64,000 nt of DNA, from contig NC_015555.1 of assembly GCF_000189775.2 (NCBI RefSeq), forward strand, positions 1,623,001 to 1,687,000. Direction: 5' to 3'. This document shows, piece by piece, positions 45,369 through 55,225 of the stretch (the stretch's first letter is position 1; each line of letters starts with the position of its first letter). Origin of the DNA: Thermoanaerobacterium xylanolyticum LX-11. Its GTDB lineage: Bacteria > Bacillota > Thermoanaerobacteria > Thermoanaerobacterales > Thermoanaerobacteraceae. The notes beneath the pieces were generated by a model. That model ran no database searches, was not told where the DNA came from, and saw only the letters and a program-made list of their open reading frames with translations. The position numbers and the translations under genes were made by a program.

Positions 45369-46315
45369 TTGAAGCCCTCCTTGAGACTTTTATATATGCT
45401 TTCTGCAATCATATATGGATTTGTCAGTCCAGCATATGCCGTATTAATCAATTCATTGATATTTTTCTGACTTATTTTCTCACTTAAATCATTCATAATA
45501 TTATCAATTATTATTTCTAAAATCTCCCACTCTAAATTTTTAAGTCTCCTTTCTTTAAGACCACCTGTTTTTTCAAGATAATGGCGATGCTCTTTTATTT
45601 TGTAAAGAAGCGTATCACAGCCTTTTCTATACAGTGCAGAAACCTCTAGTACTGGTGGCCTCCAATTTGATTTACTATTTAGATCAAGCATGAAATTAAT
45701 TTCTGCTGCTGTTTTATCAGCTCCGTCTCTATCTGATTTATTGACTACAAATATATCGCCAATCTCCATTATCCCAGACTTAATCGCTTGTATGTCATCA
45801 CCCATACCCGGTGATAAAACCATTACATTTGTATCAGAAGTCTTCACGATGTCAATTTCTGATTGGCCTACTCCAGATGTCTCCACAATGATATAATCCA
45901 TACCAACAATATCCAATATGTGAATCGATGCCCTTGTTGCTTTCGCCAATCCACCAAGCTTGCCTCTCGTCCCCATGCTCCTCATATAGACATTTTCATC
46001 TAACGCTATATCGCTCATCCTAACCCTGTCTCCCAGTATGGCACCGCCTGAGAAAAAGCTAGTAGGGTCTACTGCAAGAATTCCTACTGAATTATTTTCT
46101 TTTAGAAGAAATTTTGCTATTTCATTTGTAAGAGTGCTTTTCCCTACACCCGGAGGTCCTGTAATACCAATTATATAAGCTTTCCCAGTATTGGTGTAAA
46201 GATTTTTGATTATCTCGTAAACTCTTGCATCACCATTTTCTGCCATGGTTATTGCTTTAGCTATGGCTCTTTTGTCCCTTTTTAATAATAAATTTTCTAA
46301 ATCAACCTCTCGCAT
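45365..46315 (-). CDS. meaB: Mutase chaperone GTPase MeaB (ArgK family)
   Basis: 316 residues. G3E GTPase with P-loop ITGPPGVGKSTLT near residue 52, Mg-binding DPTSFFSGGAILGDRVRM and NKSDRDGADK specificity motif. It gates cofactor loading and repair of B12-dependent mutases. The start is the ATG seven bases after AGAGG. Confidence 0.94.
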   Translation of the reverse strand: MREVDLENLLLKRDKRAIAKAITMAENGDARVYEIIKNLYTNTGKAYIIGITGPPGVGKSTLTNEIAKFLLKENNSVGILAVDPTSFFSGGAILGDRVRMSDIALDENVYMRSMGTRGKLGGLAKATRASIHILDIVGMDYIIVETSGVGQSEIDIVKTSDTNVMVLSPGMGDDIQAIKSGIMEIGDIFVVNKSDRDGADKTAAEINFMLDLNSKSNWRPPVLEVSALYRKGCDTLLYKIKEHRHYLEKTGGLKERRLKNLEWEILEIIIDNIMNDLSEKISQKNINELINTAYAGLTNPYMIAESIYKSLKEGFK

Positions 46316-46338
46316 TTTTAGGCCTCTTTCCATTAGGC

Positions 46339-46734
46339 TTAGATTTTCACATTTTCTATTACATATTCAACAGCTTTTGATGTTGGTGTGCCTGGTGTAA
46401 ATATTTCTTTTATGCCTACTGATTTTAAAAATGGTATGTCATCATCGGGAATTATGCCGCCAGCAATTACAATGATATCTTCCGCCCCTCTACACTTCAG
46501 CAGATTCATTATTTTAGGAAATAACGTATTATGAGCACCTGACAATATGCTCAATGCAATGACATCAACATCTTCTTGAATTGCTGCTTCTACAATCTGT
46601 TCGGGTGTCTGCCTCAATCCTGTATATATGACTTCCATGCCAGCATCCTTAAATGCCCTTGCAATTACCTTTGCACCTCTGTCATGTCCATCAAGACCTG
46701 GCTTAGCCACAAGAACTCTAATCGGCCTTTTCAT
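46339..46734 (-). CDS. Acyl-CoA mutase, cobalamin-binding small subunit
   Basis: 131 residues. B12-binding domain with the base-off motif DGHDRG (His ligand) near residue 15, followed by [15 protein letters not shown] and the GG in [10 protein letters not shown]. It pairs with the large subunit upstream to form a split methylmalonyl-CoA-type mutase, as in archaea and many clostridia. The start is the ATG after GGGGTGA; the 3' end of the large-subunit gene is 12 bases upstream. Confidence 0.92.
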   Translation of the reverse strand: MKRPIRVLVAKPGLDGHDRGAKVIARAFKDAGMEVIYTGLRQTPEQIVEAAIQEDVDVIALSILSGAHNTLFPKIMNLLKCRGAEDIIVIAGGIIPDDDIPFLKSVGIKEIFTPGTPTSKAVEYVIENVKI

Positions 46735-46745
46735 TTTCTCACCCC

Positions 46746-48425
46746 TTACAAGATTATGTTCTCTCTGTATTCTCCAAACACAGACCGTAGCACATCGCAT
46801 ATCTCGCCAAGTGTTGCATACGCTCTAACTGCATCTATTATTTTTGGCATAAGGTTTTCTTGACCGCAAGCCGCTTCTTTAAGCTCTGATAATATTCTCT
46901 TTACTTCCTCATTATCTCTTTCAGTTTTAAGTTTTTTTAATTTTTCTTTTTGCATCTCCCCAACTTTAGGCTCAACCTTAAGCAAATTGCCATGATATTT
47001 TTCTTCAGTTTTAAACTTGTTCAAGCCTACTATAATCCTTTCACCTTTTTCAATTTCTTTTTGGTATCTATATGCACTGTCCTGTATTTCCTTTTGAATA
47101 AATCCACTCTTTACTGCACAGGCAGCACCGCCAAGTTCATCAATTTTTTTTATGTATTGTAAGGCTTTCTCCTCTATTTGATTTGTTAAATGCTCTACAT
47201 AGTAACTGCCTGCCAGTGGATCAGGTGTATCACATACACCGCTTTCGTATGCTATTATCTGCTGAGTCCTTAATGCAATCTTAACTGAGTCTTCTGATGG
47301 CAACGCCAAAGCTTCATCGCGGCTATTCGTATGAAGTGATTGAGTTCCTCCTAACACTGCGGCTAATGCCTGCAGTGTAACTCTTACAATATTATTGTCA
47401 GGTTGCTGAGCAGTTAGCGTAGAACCCCCAGTCTGTGTATGAAACCTAAGCATCATTGATTTAGGATTTTTAGCATTGAATCTTTCTTTCATTATTCTAG
47501 CCCACATCCTTCTGGCAGCTCTGAATTTAGCCACTTCTTCTAATAAATCATTGTGAGCGCTAAAGAAAAATGAAAGCCTTGGAGCAAATTCGTCAACATC
47601 AAGTCCAGCTTTTAATGCTGCATTCACGTATTCTATTCCGTTTGCCAATGTAAAAGCTATTTCTTGTACTGCCGTAGCTCCCGCTTCCCTTATGTGATAT
47701 CCACTTATGCTTATTGTATTCCATTTAGGAATGTATTTGGAACAATATTTAAATATGTCTGTTGTAAGCCTTAATGAAGGTTCAATGGGGAAAATATACG
47801 TCCCTCGAGCAATGTATTCTTTTAATATATCGTTCTGAATAGTTCCTTCTAATCTATCTAAAGAAACCCCTTGCTTTTCTGCGACAACAATGTACATTGC
47901 CAAAAGAACTGCTGCAGGAGCATTTATGGTCATGGAAGTGCTGACTTTATCAAGGGGTATTCCGTTAAACAAAACCTCCAAGTCCAAAAGGGAATCTACA
48001 GCAACACCTACTTTGCCTACTTCACCCTCAGCCATAGGATGATCTGAATCATATCCTATCTGTGTTGGCAGATCAAATGCTATGCTTAACCCTGTCTGTC
48101 CTTGCGAAAGTAGATATTTATACCTGGCATTTGATTCTTCTGCAGTACCGAATCCTGCATACTGCCTCATTGTCCAAAACCTTCCTCTGTACATGGTTGG
48201 CTGAACACCACGCGTAAATGGATATTGACCCGGAAAACCTAAATCATTTAAATAGTCCAAATCAACTATATTATAAGGCGTATATATGTTTTTTATTTCT
48301 ATCCCTGATAGAGTCATAAACTTTTCTTTTCGTTCTGGATATCTTTCTTTTACTTCGTCAACGCAATGATATAGCCATTTACTGCTTTCTTCCTTTATCT
48401 TGCCTATACAATCTTCATCTTTCAT
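46746..48425 (-). CDS. Acyl-CoA (methylmalonyl-CoA) mutase, large subunit
   Basis: 559 residues, TIM-barrel catalytic chain without the B12 domain. Motifs include [39 protein letters not shown] and [10 protein letters not shown]. The residue aligned with Tyr89 of the Propionibacterium enzyme (RGPYATMY) is Gln here (RGVQPTMY), as in the split archaeal-type group, so the substrate should be tested. Genomic context (epimerase, decarboxylase subunit, 2-oxoglutarate oxidoreductase) favours succinyl-CoA/methylmalonyl-CoA. Confidence 0.9.
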   Translation of the reverse strand: MKDEDCIGKIKEESSKWLYHCVDEVKERYPERKEKFMTLSGIEIKNIYTPYNIVDLDYLNDLGFPGQYPFTRGVQPTMYRGRFWTMRQYAGFGTAEESNARYKYLLSQGQTGLSIAFDLPTQIGYDSDHPMAEGEVGKVGVAVDSLLDLEVLFNGIPLDKVSTSMTINAPAAVLLAMYIVVAEKQGVSLDRLEGTIQNDILKEYIARGTYIFPIEPSLRLTTDIFKYCSKYIPKWNTISISGYHIREAGATAVQEIAFTLANGIEYVNAALKAGLDVDEFAPRLSFFFSAHNDLLEEVAKFRAARRMWARIMKERFNAKNPKSMMLRFHTQTGGSTLTAQQPDNNIVRVTLQALAAVLGGTQSLHTNSRDEALALPSEDSVKIALRTQQIIAYESGVCDTPDPLAGSYYVEHLTNQIEEKALQYIKKIDELGGAACAVKSGFIQKEIQDSAYRYQKEIEKGERIIVGLNKFKTEEKYHGNLLKVEPKVGEMQKEKLKKLKTERDNEEVKRILSELKEAACGQENLMPKIIDAVRAYATLGEICDVLRSVFGEYRENIIL

Positions 48426-48470
48426 TTGAAACTTACCCCCATCGACATTGCAATTATAAAATATGGCTCA

Positions 48471-49721
48471 TCATACCCAGCCACGCATTTCCATGGCTTT
48501 ATATATTCTATTTAGAGATGTAATATATGCACCTGTTCGCATGTCTACTTTATAGTCATTTGAAGTTTCGTAAACTTTTTTAAATGCCTCTATCATAATC
48601 ATTCGCTGCCTATCTTCGACTTCCTCCAGTGTCCAATAATAATTGTCTAAATTTTGTACCCATTCAAAATACGAAACTGTCACACCACCTGCATTTGCTA
48701 ATATATCCGGAACTACAAATATACCTCTTTCATATAAAATTTTATCTGCTTCAGGCGTTGTGGGTCCATTTGCTCCTTCACATATTATCTTAGTCTTTAT
48801 TGATCTTGCAATATCTGTAGTTATCTGATTTTCCAAGGCTGCCGGTACAAATATATCTGCCTCGAGCTCAAATATTTTATCGTTAGTTATTTGTTCTGCA
48901 TCATCAAACCCTGCCACACTTCCATTTTCTTTTACATATTCAATTAATGCATTGATATCTATTCCACCTTCTTTATAGATACCACCTTTTGAATCAGACA
49001 CTGCTATAATCTTTGCACCAAGTTTATGTAAATTGAGAGCTGAATAACTGCCTACATTGCCAAACCCTTGAATGCTTACAGTACAATTCTTTATATCCAA
49101 ATTTAAATACTTTGTTGCTTCATAAGCCATCAATGCTACACCATAACCAGTAGCCTGTGTTCTTCCAAGAGAACCTCCGCATATAATCGGCTTTCCTGTT
49201 ATAATTCCAGGACTATTTTTCCCAGACAATTTACTGTATTCGTCCATCATCCATGCCATGATTTGCTCGTTTGTATTTACATCTGGTGCTGGTATATCTT
49301 TATCAGGCCCAACGATACTATATATTTCCCTTATATAACCTCTGCTTAATCTTTCTAACTCACTTTTAGATAATGTATTTGGATCTACTATTACTCCTCC
49401 TTTAGCCCCTCCAAACGGAATACCTACAACGCTACATTTAAAACTCATCCAAATTGAAAGTGCCTTTACCTCATCAATATTTACATCTTGATGAAATCTA
49501 ATTCCTCCCTTTGTTGGACCAACAGCATCATTATGTTGTGCCCTATAGCCTTTGAAAATCCTTATCGTACCGTCATCCATCCTTACTGGTATTGATACTT
49601 CCAAAAATCTTATAGGCTCTTTTAATATTTGATAAGCAGAATCGCTAACTTTTAGCAATTTACAAGCATTTTCTATCTCCTTCTGAGCATTTGTCAATGG
49701 ATTTAAACATTCGCTTTTCAT
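48471..49721 (-). CDS. gdhA: Glutamate dehydrogenase (Glu/Leu/Phe/Val family)
   Basis: 416 residues, the normal length of hexameric GDH. Substrate and catalytic lysines are in GPTKGGIRFH and PFGGAKGGV; the Rossmann motif is IQGFGNVGSYSAL near residue 210. It converts glutamate to 2-oxoglutarate, NH4+ and NAD(P)H. The start is the ATG ten bases after GGAG; the frame extends 36 codons upstream without support. A branched-chain enzyme with its own gene is at 58937, so glutamate is the likelier substrate here. Confidence 0.9.
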   Translation of the reverse strand: MKSECLNPLTNAQKEIENACKLLKVSDSAYQILKEPIRFLEVSIPVRMDDGTIRIFKGYRAQHNDAVGPTKGGIRFHQDVNIDEVKALSIWMSFKCSVVGIPFGGAKGGVIVDPNTLSKSELERLSRGYIREIYSIVGPDKDIPAPDVNTNEQIMAWMMDEYSKLSGKNSPGIITGKPIICGGSLGRTQATGYGVALMAYEATKYLNLDIKNCTVSIQGFGNVGSYSALNLHKLGAKIIAVSDSKGGIYKEGGIDINALIEYVKENGSVAGFDDAEQITNDKIFELEADIFVPAALENQITTDIARSIKTKIICEGANGPTTPEADKILYERGIFVVPDILANAGGVTVSYFEWVQNLDNYYWTLEEVEDRQRMIMIEAFKKVYETSNDYKVDMRTGAYITSLNRIYKAMEMRGWV

Positions 49722-49815
49722 ATTATTAAATCTCCTCTCATAAGAAAAAGAATTATTATGTTGTAATTTATCCATCAAATTTTTAAATACTGTAATTTTT
49801 GCATCATATATTTGC

Positions 49816-49864
49816 ATAAAACATATCATAAACCTGTTATTACAGGATTTATGATATGTTTTAT
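49816..49864 (-). terminator. Long hairpin between permease and gdhA
   Basis: A 22-bp stem with one bulge (ATAAAACATATCATAAACCTGT against its complement), 4-base loop, 17 bases after the permease stop codon; T-rich on exit from the minus strand. Confidence 0.65.
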
Positions 49865-49881
49865 ATACTATTTGAATATTC

Positions 49882-51402
49882 TTAAGTTTCTTTTACAGGA
49901 TTGTCTTTAACTACATTCTTACTTTTCTCATATCTTCTAAACATTAGTAAAGCTACAATTGTGAAAAACAATGGTCCAGCAATCATCCAAAGTGTTGAAG
50001 CTATATCTTTTGAAAATGCAGGTTCGATTATAGTGAAAATATTTGCAAATCCTACTGTGACTGACGTTAATACAGTTGCAATTATTACAGATGTTCTACT
50101 TTTAAAGATCTCAAATGGTCTATTGATCTTTTTGTTATTTTTAAATGACGGATATGCTAAGCACAAAAATACATATGGCAATGTCATTGCTACATTCGTC
50201 ATTAGAACTATGCGAGCAAAGAAAACTTTTGCTATGTCTCCTCCAAATGATATAAGGAACAACATAACTGCAACTAGCAAACATTGTATCCACATAGCAT
50301 ATTTTGGAACACCTTTATCATCTATTTCTGCTGTTTTCCCAGGCCACAATTCTGCAGGTGTACCTTCAATCAATTGTCTTAATGGAGCATAGCTAAGTGT
50401 AAAAAATGCACCCATTAATGATAAGAATACAGATAGTGCTACTATTCTAGCAGACCAATTGCCAATGATTATTGCTGTGCTTTTGCTTGCACCTAAGCTT
50501 AATCCAATTTGATATCCAAAGTTATTCATGATCACATACTGGGCATTTGCCATATTGACATTGTTAGATGCTAAAACACTATTCCATTTTGTAAATATGC
50601 CAACTAAGAATATTCCCAAAGAATACCCGATTGCAATTATTATAGCTGAAAACAATACTCCTTTAGGAAATGTCTTCTCTGCATTTTCCGTTTGATCTAC
50701 GACGCCACCAACTACCTCTGTTCCTCCATACGCAAATATCGCAAATACTATGAATGACAAAACTGCAATCGGTGACAAATAGGACGGATTTGGCGATATT
50801 GCAAACGATTTAAGCGATGTAATTGGTTCCGCTAGTTTTCCTCCATTCGCTATCAATACAACAATCGAGCCAAGTAAGAATATGACGTTTATGGCTAATA
50901 CCGATGTTCCACCGATTGAAGCAATTTTCGAAACCCAATTTAAACCTTTACTCGCTACATACGTAATTAATATGATAAGCAATATACCTAATAATCCAAT
51001 AACTTGAGTCGAATTTAGTCCAAACAATCTGAGAGATGAGGTTTTGTCTGTGCCAAAAATTATATTAGAGATATTTATAAAAATTGTTGAACAAATGCTG
51101 ACCATCCATACAACATATGAAGCATACCACATAAAAGTACCTACAAAGGCGTATTTAGGACCAACCGATCTTTCCATCCACGTATATATTCCGCCACTTT
51201 CTTCTTTAAATGCAGCTCCAAATTCCGCCATCATAAACGCATAAGGCAAGAAAAATGTTATACCTGATATGATGTACCACGGTATTGCGCTGTATCCCAT
51301 AAGATAAAAAGCTCTTGGCATATTGTTAAATCCAAAAACAGAAGTAAAGATCATTAAAATTAAAGGCACCAGTGTCAGCTTTTTCTTTGATTCATCATTC
51401 AT
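49882..51402 (-). CDS. APC-family amino acid permease/antiporter (glutamate type)
   Basis: 506 residues with about twelve to thirteen membrane segments; N-terminal FTSVFGFNNMPRAFYLMG, ESGGIYTWMERSVGP and AYGGTEVVGGVVDQTENAEK resemble the YjeM/GadC-like glutamate:amino acid antiporter branch. With gdhA immediately downstream, glutamate uptake or exchange is the likely role (inference). Good AAGGAG site before the ATG; a near-consensus promoter precedes it. Confidence 0.87.
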   Translation of the reverse strand: MNDESKKKLTLVPLILMIFTSVFGFNNMPRAFYLMGYSAIPWYIISGITFFLPYAFMMAEFGAAFKEESGGIYTWMERSVGPKYAFVGTFMWYASYVVWMVSICSTIFINISNIIFGTDKTSSLRLFGLNSTQVIGLLGILLIILITYVASKGLNWVSKIASIGGTSVLAINVIFLLGSIVVLIANGGKLAEPITSLKSFAISPNPSYLSPIAVLSFIVFAIFAYGGTEVVGGVVDQTENAEKTFPKGVLFSAIIIAIGYSLGIFLVGIFTKWNSVLASNNVNMANAQYVIMNNFGYQIGLSLGASKSTAIIIGNWSARIVALSVFLSLMGAFFTLSYAPLRQLIEGTPAELWPGKTAEIDDKGVPKYAMWIQCLLVAVMLFLISFGGDIAKVFFARIVLMTNVAMTLPYVFLCLAYPSFKNNKKINRPFEIFKSRTSVIIATVLTSVTVGFANIFTIIEPAFSKDIASTLWMIAGPLFFTIVALLMFRRYEKSKNVVKDNPVKET

Positions 51403-51467
51403 AATAGCACTCCTTCCTATTTGATTAAACTTTTATTTTATTTATTAAATTTTTTTAATCTAACTAA

Positions 51468-51496
51468 ATTATAATACCTTTAACAGGTAATTGCAA
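51468..51496 (-). promoter_or_regulatory. Promoter of the permease (and possibly gdh-mutase-kor) transcript
   Basis: TTGCAA-N17-TATAAT, about 66 bases upstream of the permease start codon. The spacer contains ACCTGTTAAAGGT, an imperfect palindrome that could be an operator. Confidence 0.7.
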
Positions 51497-51704
51497 TACT
51501 ATTTCAAATTGAATTATTAATTTTAATTTATGCAATTTTCTGTATAAATACCTGAAATTATTGTTTTGTATTTGCAGCATAAAATTCTGTTATGGTATCG
51601 TTTGAATAATTTATAATAGAAAATTTCAATAATTTTTTAGACAAAAAGAAGATAAATAAAAATAATTGGATGTAATTTTAATTTAAATTTTGATGCAATT
51701 GTTA

Positions 51705-51740
51705 GGAAAGGATATAGAATATTTGTCATATATCCTTTCC
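51705..51740 (-). terminator. Hairpin after alanine dehydrogenase
   Basis: GGAAAGGATATA / TATATCCTTTCC perfect 12-bp stem with a 12-base loop, 28 bases after the stop codon; the following T tract is weak. Confidence 0.55.
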
Positions 51741-51767
51741 AACCATATTATTACCTTTAATAGCCAT

Positions 51768-52889
51768 TTATTCTGACAATATTTCTTTTGGATCCACATA
51801 TTCGAATCCGTGAGCTTCTGCTACTGCTTTATACGTCACATGACCATTTATTACATTAAGCCCTCTCATAAGCGATTTGTTTTCTAACAGCGCTTTCTTA
51901 TAACCTTTGTCAGCAATCTGCAATGCATATGGCAAAGTCACATTTGTCAATGCAAATGTAGATGTTCTTGGCACAACACCAGGTATATTTGGAACAGAAT
52001 AATGCACTACATCGTATTTTATAAAATAAGGATTGTCATGAGATGTTATTCTGTCCATCGTTTCAACAGAACCACCTTGGTCTATAGCTACATCGACTAT
52101 TACAGATCCCTTTCTCATATTCTTTACCATTTCTTCTGTTATTATTTTTGGTGTCTTTGCCCCCGGAATAAGCACTGCTCCTATTACTAAATCAGCTTCT
52201 TCAGTACATTTAGCTATATTATAACTGTTTGACATAAGAGTCGTTACTTTTCCTCCAAAAATGTCATCTAAGTATTCAAGCCTTGAAGCATTTACATCAA
52301 GTATTGTAACATTAGCTCCCATTCCAACGGCAATCTTTGCTGCATTTAGTCCTACCGTTCCACCGCCGACTATGACAACATTTGCCTTTTCAACACCTGG
52401 AACGCCACTTAAAAGGACTCCCCTGCCATTATTTTTGCTAAGCAGTAAATAAGCACCTATCGTCACTGACAATCTACCCGCCACTTCACTCATAGGACTT
52501 AATAGCGGTAACATTCCATCATCTGTCTGCACTGTTTCATAGGCTATACCTACTACTTTTTTCTTTAAAAGTGCTTCTGTTTGCTGTTTATCTGGAGCTA
52601 AATGCAAATAGGTAAATAAGATCTGCCCTTCTTTAAAATAGTTGTACTCGGAAGGTTGCGGTTCTTTGACTTTTAATATCATATCAGATTCATTAAAAAC
52701 ATCTTCAGCCGTGTTAAGAATTTCAGCTCCAGCCTTCTTATACTCTTCATTAGTTATTCCACTGATTAAACCAGCATTGTTTTCTATTAATACTCTATGG
52801 CCTTTACTGCAAAACGCATGAACACCAGCAGGTGTAATAGCAACTCTTCCTTCTTCTTCTTTTATTTCTTTTGGTACTCCGATTATCAT
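51768..52889 (-). CDS. ald: Alanine dehydrogenase
   Basis: 373 residues. NAD-dependent interconversion of alanine and pyruvate + NH4+. N-terminal IGVPKEIKEEEGRVAITPAG with the substrate-binding residues, Rossmann motif VGGGTVGLNAAKIA near 172 and HYSVPNIPGVVPRTST near 290. The start is the ATG eight bases after AAAGGAG. In sugar or amino acid fermenters of this group alanine is a redox-sink product, so the enzyme may run in either direction. Confidence 0.95.
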   Translation of the reverse strand: MIIGVPKEIKEEEGRVAITPAGVHAFCSKGHRVLIENNAGLISGITNEEYKKAGAEILNTAEDVFNESDMILKVKEPQPSEYNYFKEGQILFTYLHLAPDKQQTEALLKKKVVGIAYETVQTDDGMLPLLSPMSEVAGRLSVTIGAYLLLSKNNGRGVLLSGVPGVEKANVVIVGGGTVGLNAAKIAVGMGANVTILDVNASRLEYLDDIFGGKVTTLMSNSYNIAKCTEEADLVIGAVLIPGAKTPKIITEEMVKNMRKGSVIVDVAIDQGGSVETMDRITSHDNPYFIKYDVVHYSVPNIPGVVPRTSTFALTNVTLPYALQIADKGYKKALLENKSLMRGLNVINGHVTYKAVAEAHGFEYVDPKEILSE

Positions 52890-53009
52890 TGTGATCGCTC
52901 CTTTGTAATAATAATTTATTAAAATCATTCTAATCCGACAGCTTATTAAAACCGCCGGATTAGAAATATTTTTAGCCAGTATTCAAATCACCCTTAAATT
53001 GTACATATT

Positions 53010-54959
53010 TCAATTGATCTTTTTGTTATCCCTGACCGTGTATCCGTATAAATAAATTCCTAATAATACAAACATCAAAAGTGAAATCCATGAAGCAAGT
53101 GCTCCACTATTTGTAATCCAATTTGCACCAAATCCTATATTTATTTTAAGTCCTGCAAATATAGCAATTACTAATCCCATTAAAGCATCTCCAGCGACTA
53201 ACCCCGAAGAAATCAATATGCCTTTTTCAGTCTTTTCTTTGTACAGTTTTTCGTCATTCTTGTATTTTCTGTCAATTATCCATCTGATAATACCTCCAAC
53301 CATTACTGCTGCACTTAACTCAAATGGCAAATAAAGTCCAAGTGCAAATGGCAGCACCGGAATATGCATCAATTCAATCATTATTCCCATAAATACTCCT
53401 GCTAAAATTAATATCCACGGAAGATGTCCTGTCATTATTCCTTTTACGACCATAGACATTATCGTAGCCTGTGGAGCAGCTACAGCTTGTGAACCAATTC
53501 CGTAAGAATTATTAAGCATAATAAGCACTAATCCTGCAAAAATTGATGATGCAACTATTCCTGTGTAAAGATATGTCTCTACCTTTTTAGGCGATCCACC
53601 TATAATGTAACATGTCTTTAGAGACTGCGCATTGCATCCTGCTGTTGCTGCTGCAATACAAACTATGCCTCCTATAGTAATTGCCAATATCATGCCACTA
53701 TCTCCGACAATACCTGTAAGCTTTAAAATAGACGTAACAACAAGCAATGTAGCTATTGTCATGCCTGACACTGGGTTATTGGATTCACCCACAATTCCTG
53801 TCATTCTTGCTGAGACAACAGCGAAGAAGAAGGAAAATAATATAGTCAAAAGGCTTCCTATAAATGTCATCTTAAATATTGGAAGAAGCCATGTTAAGAG
53901 GAATAAGAAAATCGCCCCGATAATCACTATATTTATCGATATATCGCTGTCAGTCCTTTTTTGTTCTTTTGCACTAGCTCCAAATCCTGATAGTGAGTCT
54001 TTAAATGCCTTTATAAGTGTAGGGAATGTTTTGAATAAAGTAATGAACCCTCCTGCCAATACTCCACCAGCACCTATATACCTTATATAGCTGCCCCATA
54101 TTTGAGAAGCTGACATATCTTTTATAAGTGTTGTGGCTGGATATATTGGACTTGTAAGACCATCTCCAAAAAATTTTATCAATGGTATAAGACCAAGCCA
54201 TGCCAATATACCACCTGCCAGCATGTATGAAGAAATCTCTATTCCAACTATGAAGCCAACTCCTAACAATGATGCTAACACGTTTATTCCAACTTGCGTA
54301 CCCTTAAACCAATTTAGATTCCATGCAGGCTCTTCTGACCATATAGAAAAACCACCTGATAATAATTTGTATATGCCACCTGTAAGCATACCAGACAAAA
54401 CTGTCATAAATCCTGAACCACCTTGATTGCTTGTTACAAGGACTTCAGAAGCTGCCATTCCTTCAGGATATAGAAGTTTTCCGTGTTCTTCAACCGTCAA
54501 ATACCTTCTTAAAGGTACGACAAATAATACGCCAAATAATCCACCGATTAATACCGCAAATATTATTCTTTCAAGTGTAAACTCATTTTTAAAGCCCCAA
54601 ATAGCTATAGCTGGAAAAGAAAACAAAAGTCCAGCAGCAACGCTTTCACCTGTCGCAGCTATTGCTGTAGCCATATTAGCTTCTAATATGCTATTTCTCC
54701 TAAAAATCGTCTTTAATATACCAGTAGACAAAACAGCAGCAGGAATCGCTGCACTTATAGTCATTCCAGTTTTAAGACCTAAATAAGTATTAGCTGCCGC
54801 AAAAACAATCGCAAATATCACACCTATAACTAAACTTAAAAACGTAGATTCAGGAAGAACCTCTTCTGCTGGAACAAATGGCACATACTTATCTCCACTT
54901 ATACCACCATAAGCGCCATCTGATAACTTTCTTCCATATTCAGCTTTTCCACTGGCCAT
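53010..54959 (-). CDS. OPT-family oligopeptide transporter
   Basis: 649 residues, about sixteen hydrophobic segments. The prokaryotic OPT pattern is clear: N-terminal YVPFVPAEEVLPESTFLSL, ANTYLGLKTGMTISAAIPAA, LYPEGMAASEVL and GESNNPVSGMT. Proton-coupled import of small peptides is the family role. GGAG precedes the ATG, and a very short leader frame lies just upstream. Confidence 0.92.
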   Translation of the reverse strand: MASGKAEYGRKLSDGAYGGISGDKYVPFVPAEEVLPESTFLSLVIGVIFAIVFAAANTYLGLKTGMTISAAIPAAVLSTGILKTIFRRNSILEANMATAIAATGESVAAGLLFSFPAIAIWGFKNEFTLERIIFAVLIGGLFGVLFVVPLRRYLTVEEHGKLLYPEGMAASEVLVTSNQGGSGFMTVLSGMLTGGIYKLLSGGFSIWSEEPAWNLNWFKGTQVGINVLASLLGVGFIVGIEISSYMLAGGILAWLGLIPLIKFFGDGLTSPIYPATTLIKDMSASQIWGSYIRYIGAGGVLAGGFITLFKTFPTLIKAFKDSLSGFGASAKEQKRTDSDISINIVIIGAIFLFLLTWLLPIFKMTFIGSLLTILFSFFFAVVSARMTGIVGESNNPVSGMTIATLLVVTSILKLTGIVGDSGMILAITIGGIVCIAAATAGCNAQSLKTCYIIGGSPKKVETYLYTGIVASSIFAGLVLIMLNNSYGIGSQAVAAPQATIMSMVVKGIMTGHLPWILILAGVFMGIMIELMHIPVLPFALGLYLPFELSAAVMVGGIIRWIIDRKYKNDEKLYKEKTEKGILISSGLVAGDALMGLVIAIFAGLKINIGFGANWITNSGALASWISLLMFVLLGIYLYGYTVRDNKKIN

Positions 54960-55225
54960 ATCCTTTCTCCTTTCGTGTTATAGTTTAAATAATTTATTTA
55001 AGCTTTTATTGCCATAACCACCTCCTTCAACATTTTAACTTATATTAAAATATTTTAATAGTATGAAGCAATAAAATGGCCTACTGTGATTTTTAAACTC
55101 TTCACAAAGCGATACATCGTTTTCCACTTTTATTATATTCGACAGACATTTCAAAAATCCTTCAAAAATGCAAAATATGCTTCATGAATATTTTCACTGC
55201 ATTTCTTTCATTCATAATATAGTGT

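Larger units (their letters stand above)
51403..51767. other. Intergenic region, no gene seen
   Basis: 365 AT-rich bases between the permease and alanine dehydrogenase genes. It holds the permease promoter and a hairpin after alanine dehydrogenase (both listed). I see no open frame with a ribosome site and no recognised RNA motif such as a T-box. Confidence 0.7.

Noticed and set aside
51403-51767. T-box or amino-acid riboswitch in the leader regions of the amino acid genes
   Set aside because: No GGGTGG-ACCGCG-type T-box core, nor any other known riboswitch core, was found in the gaps at 51.4, 55.0 or 61.0 kb.
55078-55110. Possible CcpA (cre) site upstream of the OPT gene (TGTATCGCTTTGTGAA)
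   Set aside because: The central CG is displaced by one base from the cre consensus and half-site symmetry is poor.
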